From Baylisascaris procyonis (Eukaryota; Nematoda; Chromadorea; Rhabditida; Ascarididae), in NCBI GenBank assembly GCA_037389465.1, contig JAZARR010000234.1, positions 1-64,000 of the forward strand: a stretch of 64,000 bases of DNA, in the 5' to 3' direction. This document shows positions 35,018 through 46,450 of the stretch, one piece after another. A program made the translations under genes and the position numbers. The first letter of the stretch is position 1, and every line of letters starts with the position of its first letter. Under the pieces are notes generated by a model. The model searched no databases. It had not been told where the DNA came from and saw only the letters and a list, made by a program, of their open reading frames with translations.

Positions 35018-38000
35018 ATGGTTTATAGCAAAGGTGTGTCAGCAAACAGCACTCCGGTGGAGTCCAATACGGGTGAGCTATCAATATTTCTACATTAAGT
35101 GGGTGATTAGTATAGGCTTTTGCAGATTTGCATATGCAGATTATGGCAATATTTGTTTTCGTCCATTGAAATGGCTGAAGGTAAAAATATAAAATTTTCT
35201 GTCTTTTTTTTGCTGTTGCATAATTGTAGTGCTCTCCATATTTAGATATGAGGCAGTTTCAAGCAGGATGCTAGAAGGGGAAGGCGAAGAGGCTACTGAA
35301 AAATAACTTATAAAATTCGACGAGTTTAATCAAAATCATAAGATAGCTTGCAATAGAACCTTCAAATCGATATTCCGTCGATGGAAACGACCAACTTAAA
35401 TTTTGCAAATGCAAAGGATATTTTGCAAGTTTTGCAAATCCACAATGCCACAAAACAGATGGAAAAGTCTGTTGCAGGAACTGCTTTGCAGTCTCTGCAA
35501 AATATTCGTTACTTCGACTTAAAAGGTTATAAAACGCGATCCGACTCACTAGAAATGTGTGCAAATTATTAAGCATATTTAAATGAGCGTTGATCCTTCG
35601 CGAGTTGATCGACCAATTTGAATGCTGGCATAAGGGATTCGCTTTATAAGTAGATTATAGCCATCAAATCTTGGAGACCTATTTTCAGTGGATTCCGAGC
35701 TGAAACTATTGAAAAGCAGAAGGGAATATGTGCATTTACATAATCGTGATTTCGTCATATAACTTTTACAAACACGCACAAAAGTACGCATCGACTGAGC
35801 ACAGCGAGTGGATCAACTTATGTAGGTGATCATTGCCACGCGCATTCTGCCATTTTTGCTGATTCATGAAACTGTCTCATCAGTGGGTAAAGTTAAAAAA
35901 GTGTGCCATGTTGGAAGTTTTTATGCATTTCTATAAAAATCTGCACTTTCGAAACAAATTTTCCTGTACAAAGCACTTTTGCAAATTTGTAACTGCAAAT
36001 CGCATTAAGGGTTGTTTTGTTTACTCATTCTTAGAATTGTATCTCCCTCTCATAATATCTTGGAAGTATGTAAAAAATACTCGAAAGATACACTTCTAAG
36101 AAGAGCAAGATTACAGCTCAACCAACCACATTGGTGTTAAAAGATCGGGTCGGCAAATCGAACAATGTGGCCCTATTGACCCTCAATCGTCCGGAGGCGT
36201 TTAATGCGCTCTCTGAACAACTTCTAAAAGAGGTTTTTTCATTTATCTCATTCGCATTTTCACCACAAATTTATTTGCATCTTTATGCGGATGTGCCATA
36301 TGTATCAAAAGTTTGTCTATATTTGCATGAAGCAAATCCCTAAAACATTTCCTTTCGATTTGCAATAATTCTTACAGCAAGCACTTCTGTGATCCCCATT
36401 AACATAATTCGCCCAAATCCTACTTTTGCCTTTGAATTTTAAGGCTATCGGAGAAAAGATGCAGCTATAATATGCGTTTTCAATACTGCAAAAGGTAGGC
36501 AACAGAAGGCAATAAAGATATATTTTCCTTTTATGGATGCACAAATAATCTTTAGGGAGAGAAGGGACACTTTATGTTACACTGCGGTTTTATTAGCTAA
36601 ATTGCGACGCATATTCACTTTGCTATTGTATGAGGTTATGGTTTGCTATGATAAAACGTGCCTTCCCACGTCAATAGTTTTTTTCTTCTCAACCAAAAAA
36701 AGAGAACAATGCTCTAACGATTCCTTCCCTTCTATTCATGTATGCGCACTGATGTATCCTCAGAAGTTTTCGCATACATTTACCCGTTTATAGAGGTAAA
36801 TCCTTCATTCATCAACGAAAAGATGTTCACCGGCTTATACTATTTAATAGCAAAAAGGAAAGGCCGATTTATGCCTAGGCCCAATGTTTTTCGAAGATGC
36901 AAGTCCAGTATGAACGCCATTTCGTAAAGGCGATAATGAAGAGGTAGAAGGTGCGTAGATTCGCAAGTGATTGAAAAAATTAGGCGACAAGTGGAAAGGA
37001 AGGAATAAACAAAGGCTAAGCGCTTAGGAAGAAGAAACTAAAAGAATCTAAAAACAGTCACAGCAGCAAAAACATTTTAAAAAATGTGCTAAGCGGAACA
37101 TTTAATAATAAGGCTATTTTTCAAGACGTAAGAAATTCTGAAAGCGCAAATATCCAAACAGATACTCGCATGTAATAAGGGAAGTTGAAGCTAAGATGTA
37201 TTACTTGCCAACTTTACTATATTTTCTTCTTAGCTCCCAGATTTTAGCTGTTCATACTGTTGGAATATCACAAATGCTTCTTCAGTTATATATTAGAAAC
37301 ATTGCTTTTACAGCTGAATATGGTGCTAGAGGATTGCAATGCTGACGAGTCTATCGTTGTGATAGTATTGACCGGCTCTCATCGTGCATTCTCTGGTATG
37401 AGACTTTTCGTTCTTGCTTTATTTGATACAAGTTCCAGTGAAAATGGTCATCGTTCTTGAAATGATCGCTGCAGCATAAAAAACAATCAATAATTTTCGG
37501 CTATTGCTTCAATAACCGTGTCTTTTGCCTGTTTTAATTTATTTCATCCAGAAAGCGTGTCGATCACGCCTATAAATGTCATTATTATATGCCCAGGTAC
37601 AGCTCTTATGTTAGCGAAAATATTTCCGCAGGTAGCTTCGAAACCTATAGTCCGCAGGCTTTCATCGTTATTATTTTTCGCTAACATGGCACTGACAGGG
37701 TGGTATACATATAAGTGGTCGACGCCTTACTACTATCATTACTATTATAATTGTTATCAATGTTATTATTACAGTCGTTATCAGGATAGGCTAGAGTTTA
37801 TTTTAGTGACAAAACATTGCGTATTCCATTAAGGATACAGGAAAAGCCAGTATGCATGCTTTTACAGATGGAAAAGATTTCTTTAAGTCGACCGTTACTG
37901 CAAAACCGATTTCTTATAAGGGGTTTTGACTTGAGAACATTTTAGAGTGAGCATATTTGAAACGATTTTTATTATATTTGAAAATTTGAGAAAGTTTTCA

Positions 38001-41000
38001 TGACTTGCATAGGATTTATTTTCCTATTACAGTGAGCATTGATATGGCCTGAAGTAAGCGGCAATAAAAGTATGCATTTATGAGAAAATACAAGTAGTAG
38101 CACACAGCATTTCTTGCACATTTCTTTTCTTCTCCTTCAACCAGCGTGGAGGTGGAAATCACTTGAATTCCTTTCATTGTTCTTGGATAGCAAAGGATTC
38201 ACCTCACCTTCCTACCGTTTTCTGCTCTCACCATATCCCGCCCACTCGCCCCACTCCAGTTAGGAATTTGGTATATATGATTGCTTAAATTATATTAACT
38301 CATGAGTTTATAGCTATGGTTCAAGTTGCTTGTGAACAATTTATTTTTAATTCAAGCATATGATAAAAACCATATTTCTTAAGTACTGCGCAGTTCCGAC
38401 TAGCAGCTAAACCGGAAACGACTTAGCAAAAAAGGCTCAATATCGTAATATTGCTTCAACTTCGATTCAAACTGCTAATGAACTTTTTTTTTTTAATTCG
38501 ATGGCCAAGATCTGAAGTACGACCAGTCATAACCTTCTCCTTATTTTTCTGTCTTTACTGGAAAATAACTTCTTATATCCTTCTTGCAATATTCCACTTT
38601 TTATAAGAAACAAGTCATTAAAGTTAGTACTAGTGTAAATTTGTAAGTCTTTAGAAACAACTACGAAGCTTCAGTATCTCAACCAAGTAGACAGATTGTT
38701 TCCATTCAATCATTGAAGAATTTTTTTTCAGCAGGCGCAGATATAAAAGAAATGGGTGAACTGAGTTTTGTCGACGTACATAAATCGGGATTACCCGGTG
38801 ATTGGAGTGTGTTGACAGCACTACGGAAACCAATTATCGCGGCTGTCAATGGTATGGCATTTGGAGGTGGCTGTGAATTGGCCCTCATGTGCGACATTAT
38901 CTACGCCAGTGAGAATGCACTTTTTGCACAACCCGAAATTAAAATCGGAACAATCCCAGGTGGGCGTTTTCATATACTGCATTTTCATGAGGAAATAAAG
39001 TTTAGAATTTTTCAATGTTTCAGGGAGTCTCGCATTTTACGTGATATATGAAAAGTTGATAAATGGCTGAGAAAATTATATTATGCATACTGTAGAGGAA
39101 CATTCGAATCCGCAAATTGCACATTTTATAATACTAATGATTCAAGAATGTGATACATAAAAGTAATATATTTGAAGATGTCTTTAAACAGTCTTGGGTT
39201 CTAGCTGCTGTAATCTCCAGCTGTAAAGAGTATCTGCTTCGATTTAAAGACCGCTACCTCCTAGTTTATTCTCTTTGAAAAGAACTCTTTGTGGGTATCT
39301 GCTTCGAATACTTCACTTCCTGTCTTATCACCTGCTACCCCCTAGTTACTTTATCACCTGGTAAGAAACGGGACGTAGTAGGTTATAAGTAATTCCACAT
39401 ATTGGTAGAATCATTCCTAACCATTCTGTCATAAACAGCCTCCAGACCACTGCTTAAAATCCCTCCAAATATGCTAACGAACGACGGCGCAATTCAGTTC
39501 AGGAAACTCGATGTGTTAATTAGCAGCGACGCAGTCTAATAGAAGGCAATCCTGTGGTATGAGAGGTCATCATGCATTATGCATTGCAAATCTCGTAACT
39601 TTAATTGCATTAGTTCCTGGGTTAAAACAACAGATGGATGGATACACACTCTCGAAAACGTTGCAAAGAAAATTTCCAAAAGTGCCAATTCTCAAAAAAT
39701 GCCTCAAAATGTTTTCACTTTCCAGGTGATGCGACTGCTTGTACAAATCTGCCACAATAGATTTTTTCTTAGTGCTTTCAAAAGTTCGTTTTACAAAAAA
39801 ACGCTTTGGCGACGTCCTGTCTGTGCTAAGTCCTTTTCGGGTCTTCCTTTGCTAAGTCTTTTTCGGGTCTGTCTGTGCCGAGACCTTTTCGAGTCTTTCT
39901 CTGCTAAATCCTTTTCGGGTCTGTCTGTGTCGAGTCCTTTTCGATTCTGTCTGTGCTAAATCCTGCTCTGGAACTTGGCGGTTATCAAGTGCATCAAATT
40001 TTGGTCTCGTATACAATCATCCAAGTTGATCGGCCAACTTTAGAAAAAGCCATGGACACTCAAACGAGGATAGAAATTCGTGTGCATTTTTCATTTTAGT
40101 TCCATCCGATTATCTAGAAGGTTTCTACGAGCAGTCGAATTGATGAAAATATTAAGGACTTATTTCGCACAGTTATTTTTCACTAGTGACTCAGGAAATA
40201 TCGCAAAAAGCTAAGGTTTCTATCTCAAGTCGAAAATCTCCTACAGCAAAACGGTCGTTGTCACAGTTGTTCCGTCTTTATTAGTGAACGATTAGATTAC
40301 GAAGTAAGTTGTATAGAGTTGTGACCAATAAATTTTATATCTTCACATGTAGTATATTCGCTGATTGAATGGACTTGGGTAAATGTGACTTTGCCACAAC
40401 GTGCTTTGCAAAAAACAATTTCCAGAAACATATAAAATGGAATGAAGATGAAGTGGAGAAAAGTAAAGTTTTGTGGACTGAGAAGTAGAATGAACTTTAG
40501 GAAGATGGCATGTTTACAAGTCAGACTGATATGTGGGAGTAGAAAATGGCTGGCAGCTTGTGTTTCACCTCTCCTCTCGGGAATTCACATCTTTTCCTGC
40601 TCCATTTTGGTCATTATCGCATAGATTCTTTCTTGTACGCAGTGAAACACCCTTCAGCCCCTTGATTTTCATTTAATTGGAGTTTAAGGAGCCGGTGGAA
40701 CGCAGCGTTGGACAAGGGTAGCCGGGAAGTCCCTTACAATGGAGCTGTGCCTCACTGGAGACAAGATATCAGCAAATGAAGCGAAACAATGCGGGATTGT
40801 CTCCAAGGTTTGGCCCTTTCAGCTGTGTCAGCCATCAAACCAAGCAATAGTTTAGTGAGAGCGAGCAGGAATCTCATCCACTCAAGGGTAAAGATATTCA
40901 TCCACCTTCAAACACGTTTACTCCAGTTTGCTTTTTGTATCCTGACTAAGCAAGCCGGATGGTGTTCTCATCGAATGGAGCAATAACTCGAGATAAGTGA

Positions 41001-41850
41001 GCGAAGATAACGTCTCGAGCATAGTGAACTGGAATCATAATTCATAATTCGTTCGTGGGCTAGCGATGGTCTATCTACCTTTTTGTTTACCCCAGGAAAT
41101 TACCCGTCTTCCCTACAGTAAGACAAATACCTAAGTACAAGTGTTACTTCAGCTCTCATGGCTGATCTTAGCTGCTGTTACTATTCTTTTAGAAATAAAA
41201 CCAAACAGGCAATTGAAGCATTCGCTCTTCAGACCAGCCTCTAAATTAAAAGTGAGGCAGGTTGAAGTGAAGCTTAGCGAAACTCGGAAAAGCCCAACGA
41301 AAATGGATTATTTGAGAATGATTTGAAGGTATTTCCACCTGAGAAGGTAGTCGAAGAAGCAATAAACCTGGCTGACAGGATCGCTCAGAATTCTGGTTTG
41401 GTAACGTCGATGGTGAAACAAGCTGTGAACAGTGCCTATGAGACAACTCTACAACAAGGACTTGCCGCCGAACGAGCACTTTTCCATGCCACGTTTGCCA
41501 CCGTAATTACTTATATACACTTTTTTCTTCTTCTCCGAGTTGCCCGTCGTCTGGGTCAAATAGCCTCTCTTGCAAGCCTTACCAAATAATCCAACTTACA
41601 GCACCACGGGACCTTCAGAAGAGCCAGGTAGATGTTTCTTAATTAGGTTTTGTACTTTCTGTTAAGCATGACTGTCTTCGGATTGGTCACCTAATCTAGT
41701 CCATTGGTCACCCAGTTTTCATCGAATTGGTCACCTCCATCAAGAATTACAACGCTCAAGGCCGATATAAAATTAGCACTTATTAATTGAATTGCATTGA
41801 CATTTGGTGTTTATTGGCAGCATCGAGAAGGTGCACGAAAAAGGATCTAA
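35018..41850 (+). CDS. ech-6: Mitochondrial short-chain enoyl-CoA hydratase (ECHS1-like)
   Basis: This enzyme hydrates trans-2-enoyl-CoA in mitochondrial beta-oxidation and branched-chain amino acid breakdown. Exons 36117-36232, 37314-37395, 38732-38959, 40689-40807 and 41329-41502 join in perfect phase. Crotonase motifs are [14 protein letters not shown], the oxyanion-hole [15 protein letters not shown] (Glu133) and [18 protein letters not shown] (Glu153). The two catalytic glutamates are 20 residues apart, as in rat ECHS1 Glu144/Glu164, and [10 protein letters not shown]...ALFHATFAT follows. A proposed first exon (35018-35072, [16 protein letters not shown], donor G/GTGAGC) fits the phase, but the mitochondrial presequence is short, so the true start may lie elsewhere. 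A proposed last exon (41821-41850, HREGARKRI) leaves the C terminus about 12 residues shorter than C. elegans ECH-6. The model is 267 residues. Exons 5 and 6 use AAG acceptors. Confidence 0.9.
37728..37785. repeat. Low-complexity TAT/TTA tract in ech-6 intron
   Basis: Imperfect runs of TACTA/TATTA trinucleotides, giving Tyr-rich translation, in the intron between ech-6 exons 3 and 4. Confidence 0.8.
39812..39966. repeat. 26-base minisatellite, about five to six copies
   Basis: The unit TCCTTTTCGGGTCTGTCTGT plus GCTAAG/TCGAG repeats at 26 bases with scattered substitutions. Copies alternate between two endings (GCTAA(A/G) and (G/T)(C/T)CGAG), suggesting an earlier 52-base higher-order duplication. 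It lies in the ech-6 intron between exons 4 and 5. Confidence 0.9.
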
Positions 41851-41994
41851 GTATGTTAAAGTGGCCAGTAGGAAAAACAACTCTGCATTACTGGCTATCA
41901 AGCTAACCGATTATCCGATTCTTTCAAAAAAAGGCAAAAAGAGTGCAAAAATCCGAACATAATGTTTTCTGAACCTCCTCATCATGTCATTGTT

Positions 41995-42385
41995 TCATAA
42001 AATGTCAACAACAACAAACCATGCACAGAAATATATGAAGTTTTTGATGGAGTCATCTCTTGCACAAATTTTCTCTAAAAGATTCGCTTTTCCAACCCTA
42101 CCAATAGTGAAGTCTAACTCAACTTTGGGCATTTTCAAATGCATAGTTCCCTATGAACTCAATGGACCAACATGAAAGTTGATGTAACAGATGATTCTAG
42201 GCCACAAATTATATGAAACTTCATTACTTTTACATCAAGGTTCTCTGAATTGAGGAAATCGAGCATATGGATAGTTTCTGATCTGGAGCTACCGCACATA
42301 TAGACAATTCCATTCATATCCTCGTCAGTTACCTGATTAAGATTTGGACAGGCACACAAATATAGTATGCGTAGACATGACGTCG
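41995..42385 (-). CDS. Leucine-rich-repeat-like (FBXL-type) protein, last two exons
   Basis: Minus-strand exon 42385-42234 (acceptor CGTTACAG, donor TTGAT/GTAAAA) encodes SCLRILYLCACPNLNQVTDE followed by DMNGIVYMCGSS. The L-R-x-L-x-L-x-x-C-x-N-(I/L) pattern resembles cysteine-type leucine-rich repeats of F-box/LRR substrate adaptors. An 83-base intron ending in TTCATAG leads in phase to exon 42150-41995 (LKMPKVELDFTIGRVGKANL, ending WFVVVDIL). No F-box was found: upstream exons should lie above 42.4 kb, where a GC-rich block intervenes. The gene ends 145 bases from the last ech-6 exon, so the two converge tail to tail. Confidence 0.42.
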
Positions 42386-43314
42386 CTGTAACGACGGAAA
42401 TTAGGGGCGACCTGCGGCCGACGTCGAAACGAGAATTAGGGAAATGCCTAGCTTAAGTTTTCGGTCGGAATAAAAAACGCTGTATTTCGATGAACCTCTT
42501 AAATCGGCAGGTCCGCACGCAAGTGGGGAAATTTCAGCGTTCCATATTGTTTACTTGAATGTCGACATTCAGCGGCCTACCACGCCAACACCACCATCTA
42601 TGTTGGCCCTCGACGGAAGGTAGTGTCAGAGGGTCTGGTACGTCGGCAAGAGCCAGGAATCATCATAGGCCGCCTAGTTGGGGCTCCATAAGAATTTGGG
42701 GCCTTGTTAGTTCAACTAAGCCTGATAAGCACGCACGTTAACAATTAGTTTTGAGCACAATTTGACCTAAACTTGTAACACTACCATACGTCCTAACACC
42801 CCTAATTGAAGCTGACGTGAACGAGACGGTAGGGTGTTGACCTGAAGGATAGGAGCTCTTGAGTCCCATCTATGTTTGTTGGGCTGCACATCGAACCTTT
42901 CTTTGGTCTAATCGACGTCCTCCTTTCAGGAAGACAGGAAAGAAGGCATGAGGGCATTCATTGAAAAACGTCCGCCGAAATGGACGAATGAGTAAGGACG
43001 CCGCAACGTTTCCTCTTCAGCGATTACAGCTCATGTGATAACCTACGTAGTGATGCAATCATGGTACTGGCCACCGTCCCATTCAGTTATAAGTGAGCAA
43101 CTCGATTTCTAAATTGAGGAAAGGAAAGCAGAATCCCGCGGGTTTCTAACAAAATTTCGAAAAGAAACTGCGAAAAAGGCAGCATAAAAGTACCACGGAA
43201 AAAAGAATAATGGCTGAAACGGAAGAATAACTGGGATATATTTTTTTAATTTATTTATTCATTTGTATTTATATTACCTGTGTTTGTATACATATCTTGT
43301 TCTGAACAATTCTT

Positions 43315-45170
43315 TGATTCGAGTTCGCAGTTGTACACGGTAGATCATGGAACGCTGATAGCTGGTGACCTGAATTTTATTTTTTTATTATTACACCAAC
43401 CCTTTTGCTGCAAAATTTTTGCCAAGGCACCAGTATTTTTAATCTCATTCACTATCCATTCGTCGGTTAAAACTGTTGATCTGGTTTTCACAAACAGTGC
43501 ATCTTTGTTCGCAATGTCTCTATATCAGGGAACTCCCCAATTAATGATCATTGAAGCATCCGCTTTAAAATTAAAACTTATGCTGTAAATCCATATAAGG
43601 GTGTGAAAGGGATGTCGTAAGTCCAGTTCTCAATCTCAGTCGTAAACTCGGTAACGTTTGGTTCATAGTAGAGGGTTTGTAAAACACAACGCAAAAGCAA
43701 TCTCATAGCAGCTTTGAAGGATTTTTCCAAGTTCCCTTTCTCCTTCATATTCCCACCCTCCTTCAAATGTTTGTTTGTTTCACCGGTGTTGAAAAAACCA
43801 CCTCCCACCTATGTAGAAAACTACTACCTCCCTCCCGCAGCGCTCCCTCAGTAGAAAACTATCACCCTATTAGTCTGACTTCCTTTTTTTGTAAGGTTTT
43901 CGAAATAATCGGAAAAAGATGCATTAAAGAATCATTTTACCCGAAACAGCCTTTTGAACCCTGCTCAGTTCGGCTGCATCCCGGCCGATCCACGATGTCG
44001 TAACTCTTTTCGTGCTTAGGGACTGGATTACCTGGTTGAGTATGAGATTTCAGACCGAAACTGTGTATATCGATTATGCTGAAGCCTTTGAGGGGGTCTG
44101 TCATGAAAAGTTCCTCGTGGATTTGGAGAACTATAGTATTGTCGGATCTTTTCTAAAGTAAACTAGAGCATTGTTATGTGGATGAAGTTCCCGAGTAAGA
44201 ATTGGAAATTGTTACTCCGCTGCACGCCTACTTCCTATTGTTGTACCGCAAGCAAGTATCTTGGATCCTGTTTTGTTCTCCCTCCCCCTTACATTATTGG
44301 TGTTTCCAGTAATATCTTTAGCAGTACCAAGTCTTTGCTGATGAACCAAAAATTTGCACAAAAATTTATTGTCGATTGCGTGCTCATTCATAAGACTCCC
44401 ACATTCTGCAAAAGGATGTTTATGCATTCGCCAGGTGGTCGATATAGAAGCTAAATGTTTCTCCTTGCAAATGTCAAGTGCTTCATATCAACTATCGGCA
44501 TGAATATTTTCCGGGCTGGGATATGATGTTCTTTTTACTGCAGATGGTGTTCGTGACTTTGCTATTATAATCGACTCTAAACTTCATTGGAGGTTCCAGT
44601 GTTCCACTGTTGCCAGAAAGTCGGCGATAATTGAAAACTGTATTATCCACGCTTTACAGCACACATTTATTGAGCATTACTGAAATGGCTTCACCTAATA
44701 CCGACCCATTTTGGAATACTGCACTCCTATATGACCTTGTTATTTGGTTTCTAATATCAAGTTGCTAGAGAATATCTAAAAACGCATTTGCACTGCTTTT
44801 CGCAAATCGCGCTCCACCATATCGACCCAATATCACTAGAAGGCTAAAACCTTTAACTTGAAATCTTGAATTATCATAGGCTCAATTTTGATCTTTTTAA
44901 TAAGATTATGTTCTGCTTTCCATATATCGCTTTTAGAAATATTTTGCCTATCCCTCTCCTCATCGACATGCGCATCGGTTTTCGTTCGTCGAAAGATGTT
45001 GCAATACAAACAACGTTCTGCACCGTTTCTAATTTTGCGCTGCACGAGTGTGGAATCTGGTTCCCGTCTGCGTTTTAATGCGTCCACTTATACAGCTTTT
45101 AAGTTGTGGCTATGTTGTCTCGATCACCACTCGACGTTGCTGCTCTTCCAAGCCTATTTTATATATTTAT
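43315..45170 (+). mobile_element. Decayed non-LTR retrotransposon (CR1/jockey type)
   Basis: Pieces of one ORF2-like polyprotein occur in order on the plus strand across several frames. The endonuclease end shows LIAGDLN and VKTVDLVFTNSASLF (43350-43520). The reverse transcriptase entry is ENYHPISLTSFFCKVFE (43855-43910). Motif A is IDYAEAFEGVCHEKFL (44071-44118), followed by YSIVGSFLK. Motif C is FADEPKI (about 44330), where the active FADD has become FADE. The C-terminal region has SKLHWRF, a PILEYCTPI-like segment and the RLKxLxLxxL...FDLF block (44830-44910). Many stops and frameshifts make it non-functional. No 5' UTR, 3' tail or target-site duplication could be delimited. Confidence 0.8.
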
Positions 45171-45655
45171 GAGCGTTTATCTCTTTCTTTCTGTTTATGC
45201 TTGCATACTTTTGCGAAGGGTGCAGATATTATCCTTGCAATAAAGAGAGCAGGATGTGCGGACTCCAATTATAACAACACTTAGTGAGCTAAACGACACT
45301 TGGTGAGGCCCATCTAGGGTTTGCAGATCCCTTCTAGAATACTAGTATACTACATATGTATCTTCCCTCAAAAATCTCTTCAAAAATCCGACAGCGTCAG
45401 CACAATTAGCGCACCGTTGTAATTTTTTCATTCAGTCGGAGGTTCTCATGCACGTTTTTTTTATTCCGCAATTAAAGTCTTGTGACCTTTTATGTCATTG
45501 AAGGAGACACTTTCAATGTGATCATATGCACTCTTCTTTTCTTCTATGATAGCCGTTGCCACCTATAAAGTGCCATGTAAATCATCCATCACTATGCCAT
45601 CGTTTTCCTCACCCACCTTAGCGAATGTTTTCAAAAGGTTGTTGTATCATGTCCC

Positions 45656-45883
45656 TCAGTTCCCCTCAGTTGTTCCTACATCCGCCATCGAAACATTTTT
45701 TAAAGCCGTCTCATTGTAGCGGAGCAAAGGGATCTCTTCGTCATACCACTTTTGTAGGAATGAATGGCATGAAAGGTAAAAATAGCGTCCTAAATACCAT
45801 CCGTAAAAATGCAAAAATTTTACATGACAGCGTTCGTAGGAATATATCGAATTTCCTCTGGTTTTTGAAAAATCCCTCCCCAA
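45656..45883 (-). CDS. Candidate terminal exon, unknown protein (minus strand)
   Basis: The minus-strand frame is open for 75 codons; its last 36 look coding (HSFLQKWYDEEIPLLRYNET, then a short tail to TGA). Possible acceptors are GTATTTAG near 45795 or further upstream. An overlapping minus frame (45977-45741) after ATAATTTCAG is also open, so the correct frame is unsettled. The family is not recognised. Confidence 0.22.
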   Translation of the reverse strand: MGRDFSKTRGNSIYSYERCHVKFLHFYGWYLGRYFYLSCHSFLQKWYDEEIPLLRYNETALKNVSMADVGTTEGN

Positions 45884-46170
45884 TCAATCCTATTCCTCGA
45901 TGTTCATTCGTAGTGTGGGTTGCCAAGCATTCGCATTTTAGACTCAGGTGAGCTGAAATTATAGGCATAACGCCCACATGACTTGTAATTTTTGAAGCCT
46001 TTAGAGAAAATATCTTAAATTTTGAAGGAAGAAGGCGATTGCCACAGTGAGGATCGATAAAAATTACTGGGAAGTAAAATGACTGCGACCGAAAATCTAT
46101 TGAACAGATAGACCTTTTCCTGCCATCAACGATCGAATCAAGGAAGAAAAGTTCCTCGATCCTTCAAAAA

Positions 46171-46450
46171 GTATCCACCCACAGCTTGGAGATAATCCAT
46201 AGCAAAAGGAAATACATTGATATAGCTAACATTAGGGGACAATATTACTGCACTGACATTATTGAAATGTTTAACGATGAGTCGCTAAATTCGCTGAGGG
46301 AAATGAACGAAAAGAAGTCAGATATTTTTCGTAGAAGTCTAATCTTTACAATTTCTACTAGATATGGAAGCTACATCAGCAAAGCCTACAGGATTGCTAT
46401 GAGTTAGAGAACACCTTGACACTATGCTGCCTTAACTGGCTTCACCTCCG
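46171..46450 (+). pseudogene. Dispersed protein-coding repeat, copy 2
   Basis: This is the second copy of the block at 33250. Here the early frame is intact (MEIIHSKRKYIDIANIRGQY continuing to EMNEKKSDIFRRSL), but a deletion after RRSLI shifts the frame and a stop follows at 46405. Similarity to copy 1 fades near 46440. It lies 1 kb downstream of the retrotransposon remnant, in the same orientation. Confidence 0.6.

Noticed and set aside
35271..35576. ORFs on both strands within ech-6 intron 1
   Set aside because: Repeated TTTGCAAA-like words keep both frames open; no splice signals place them in a transcript.
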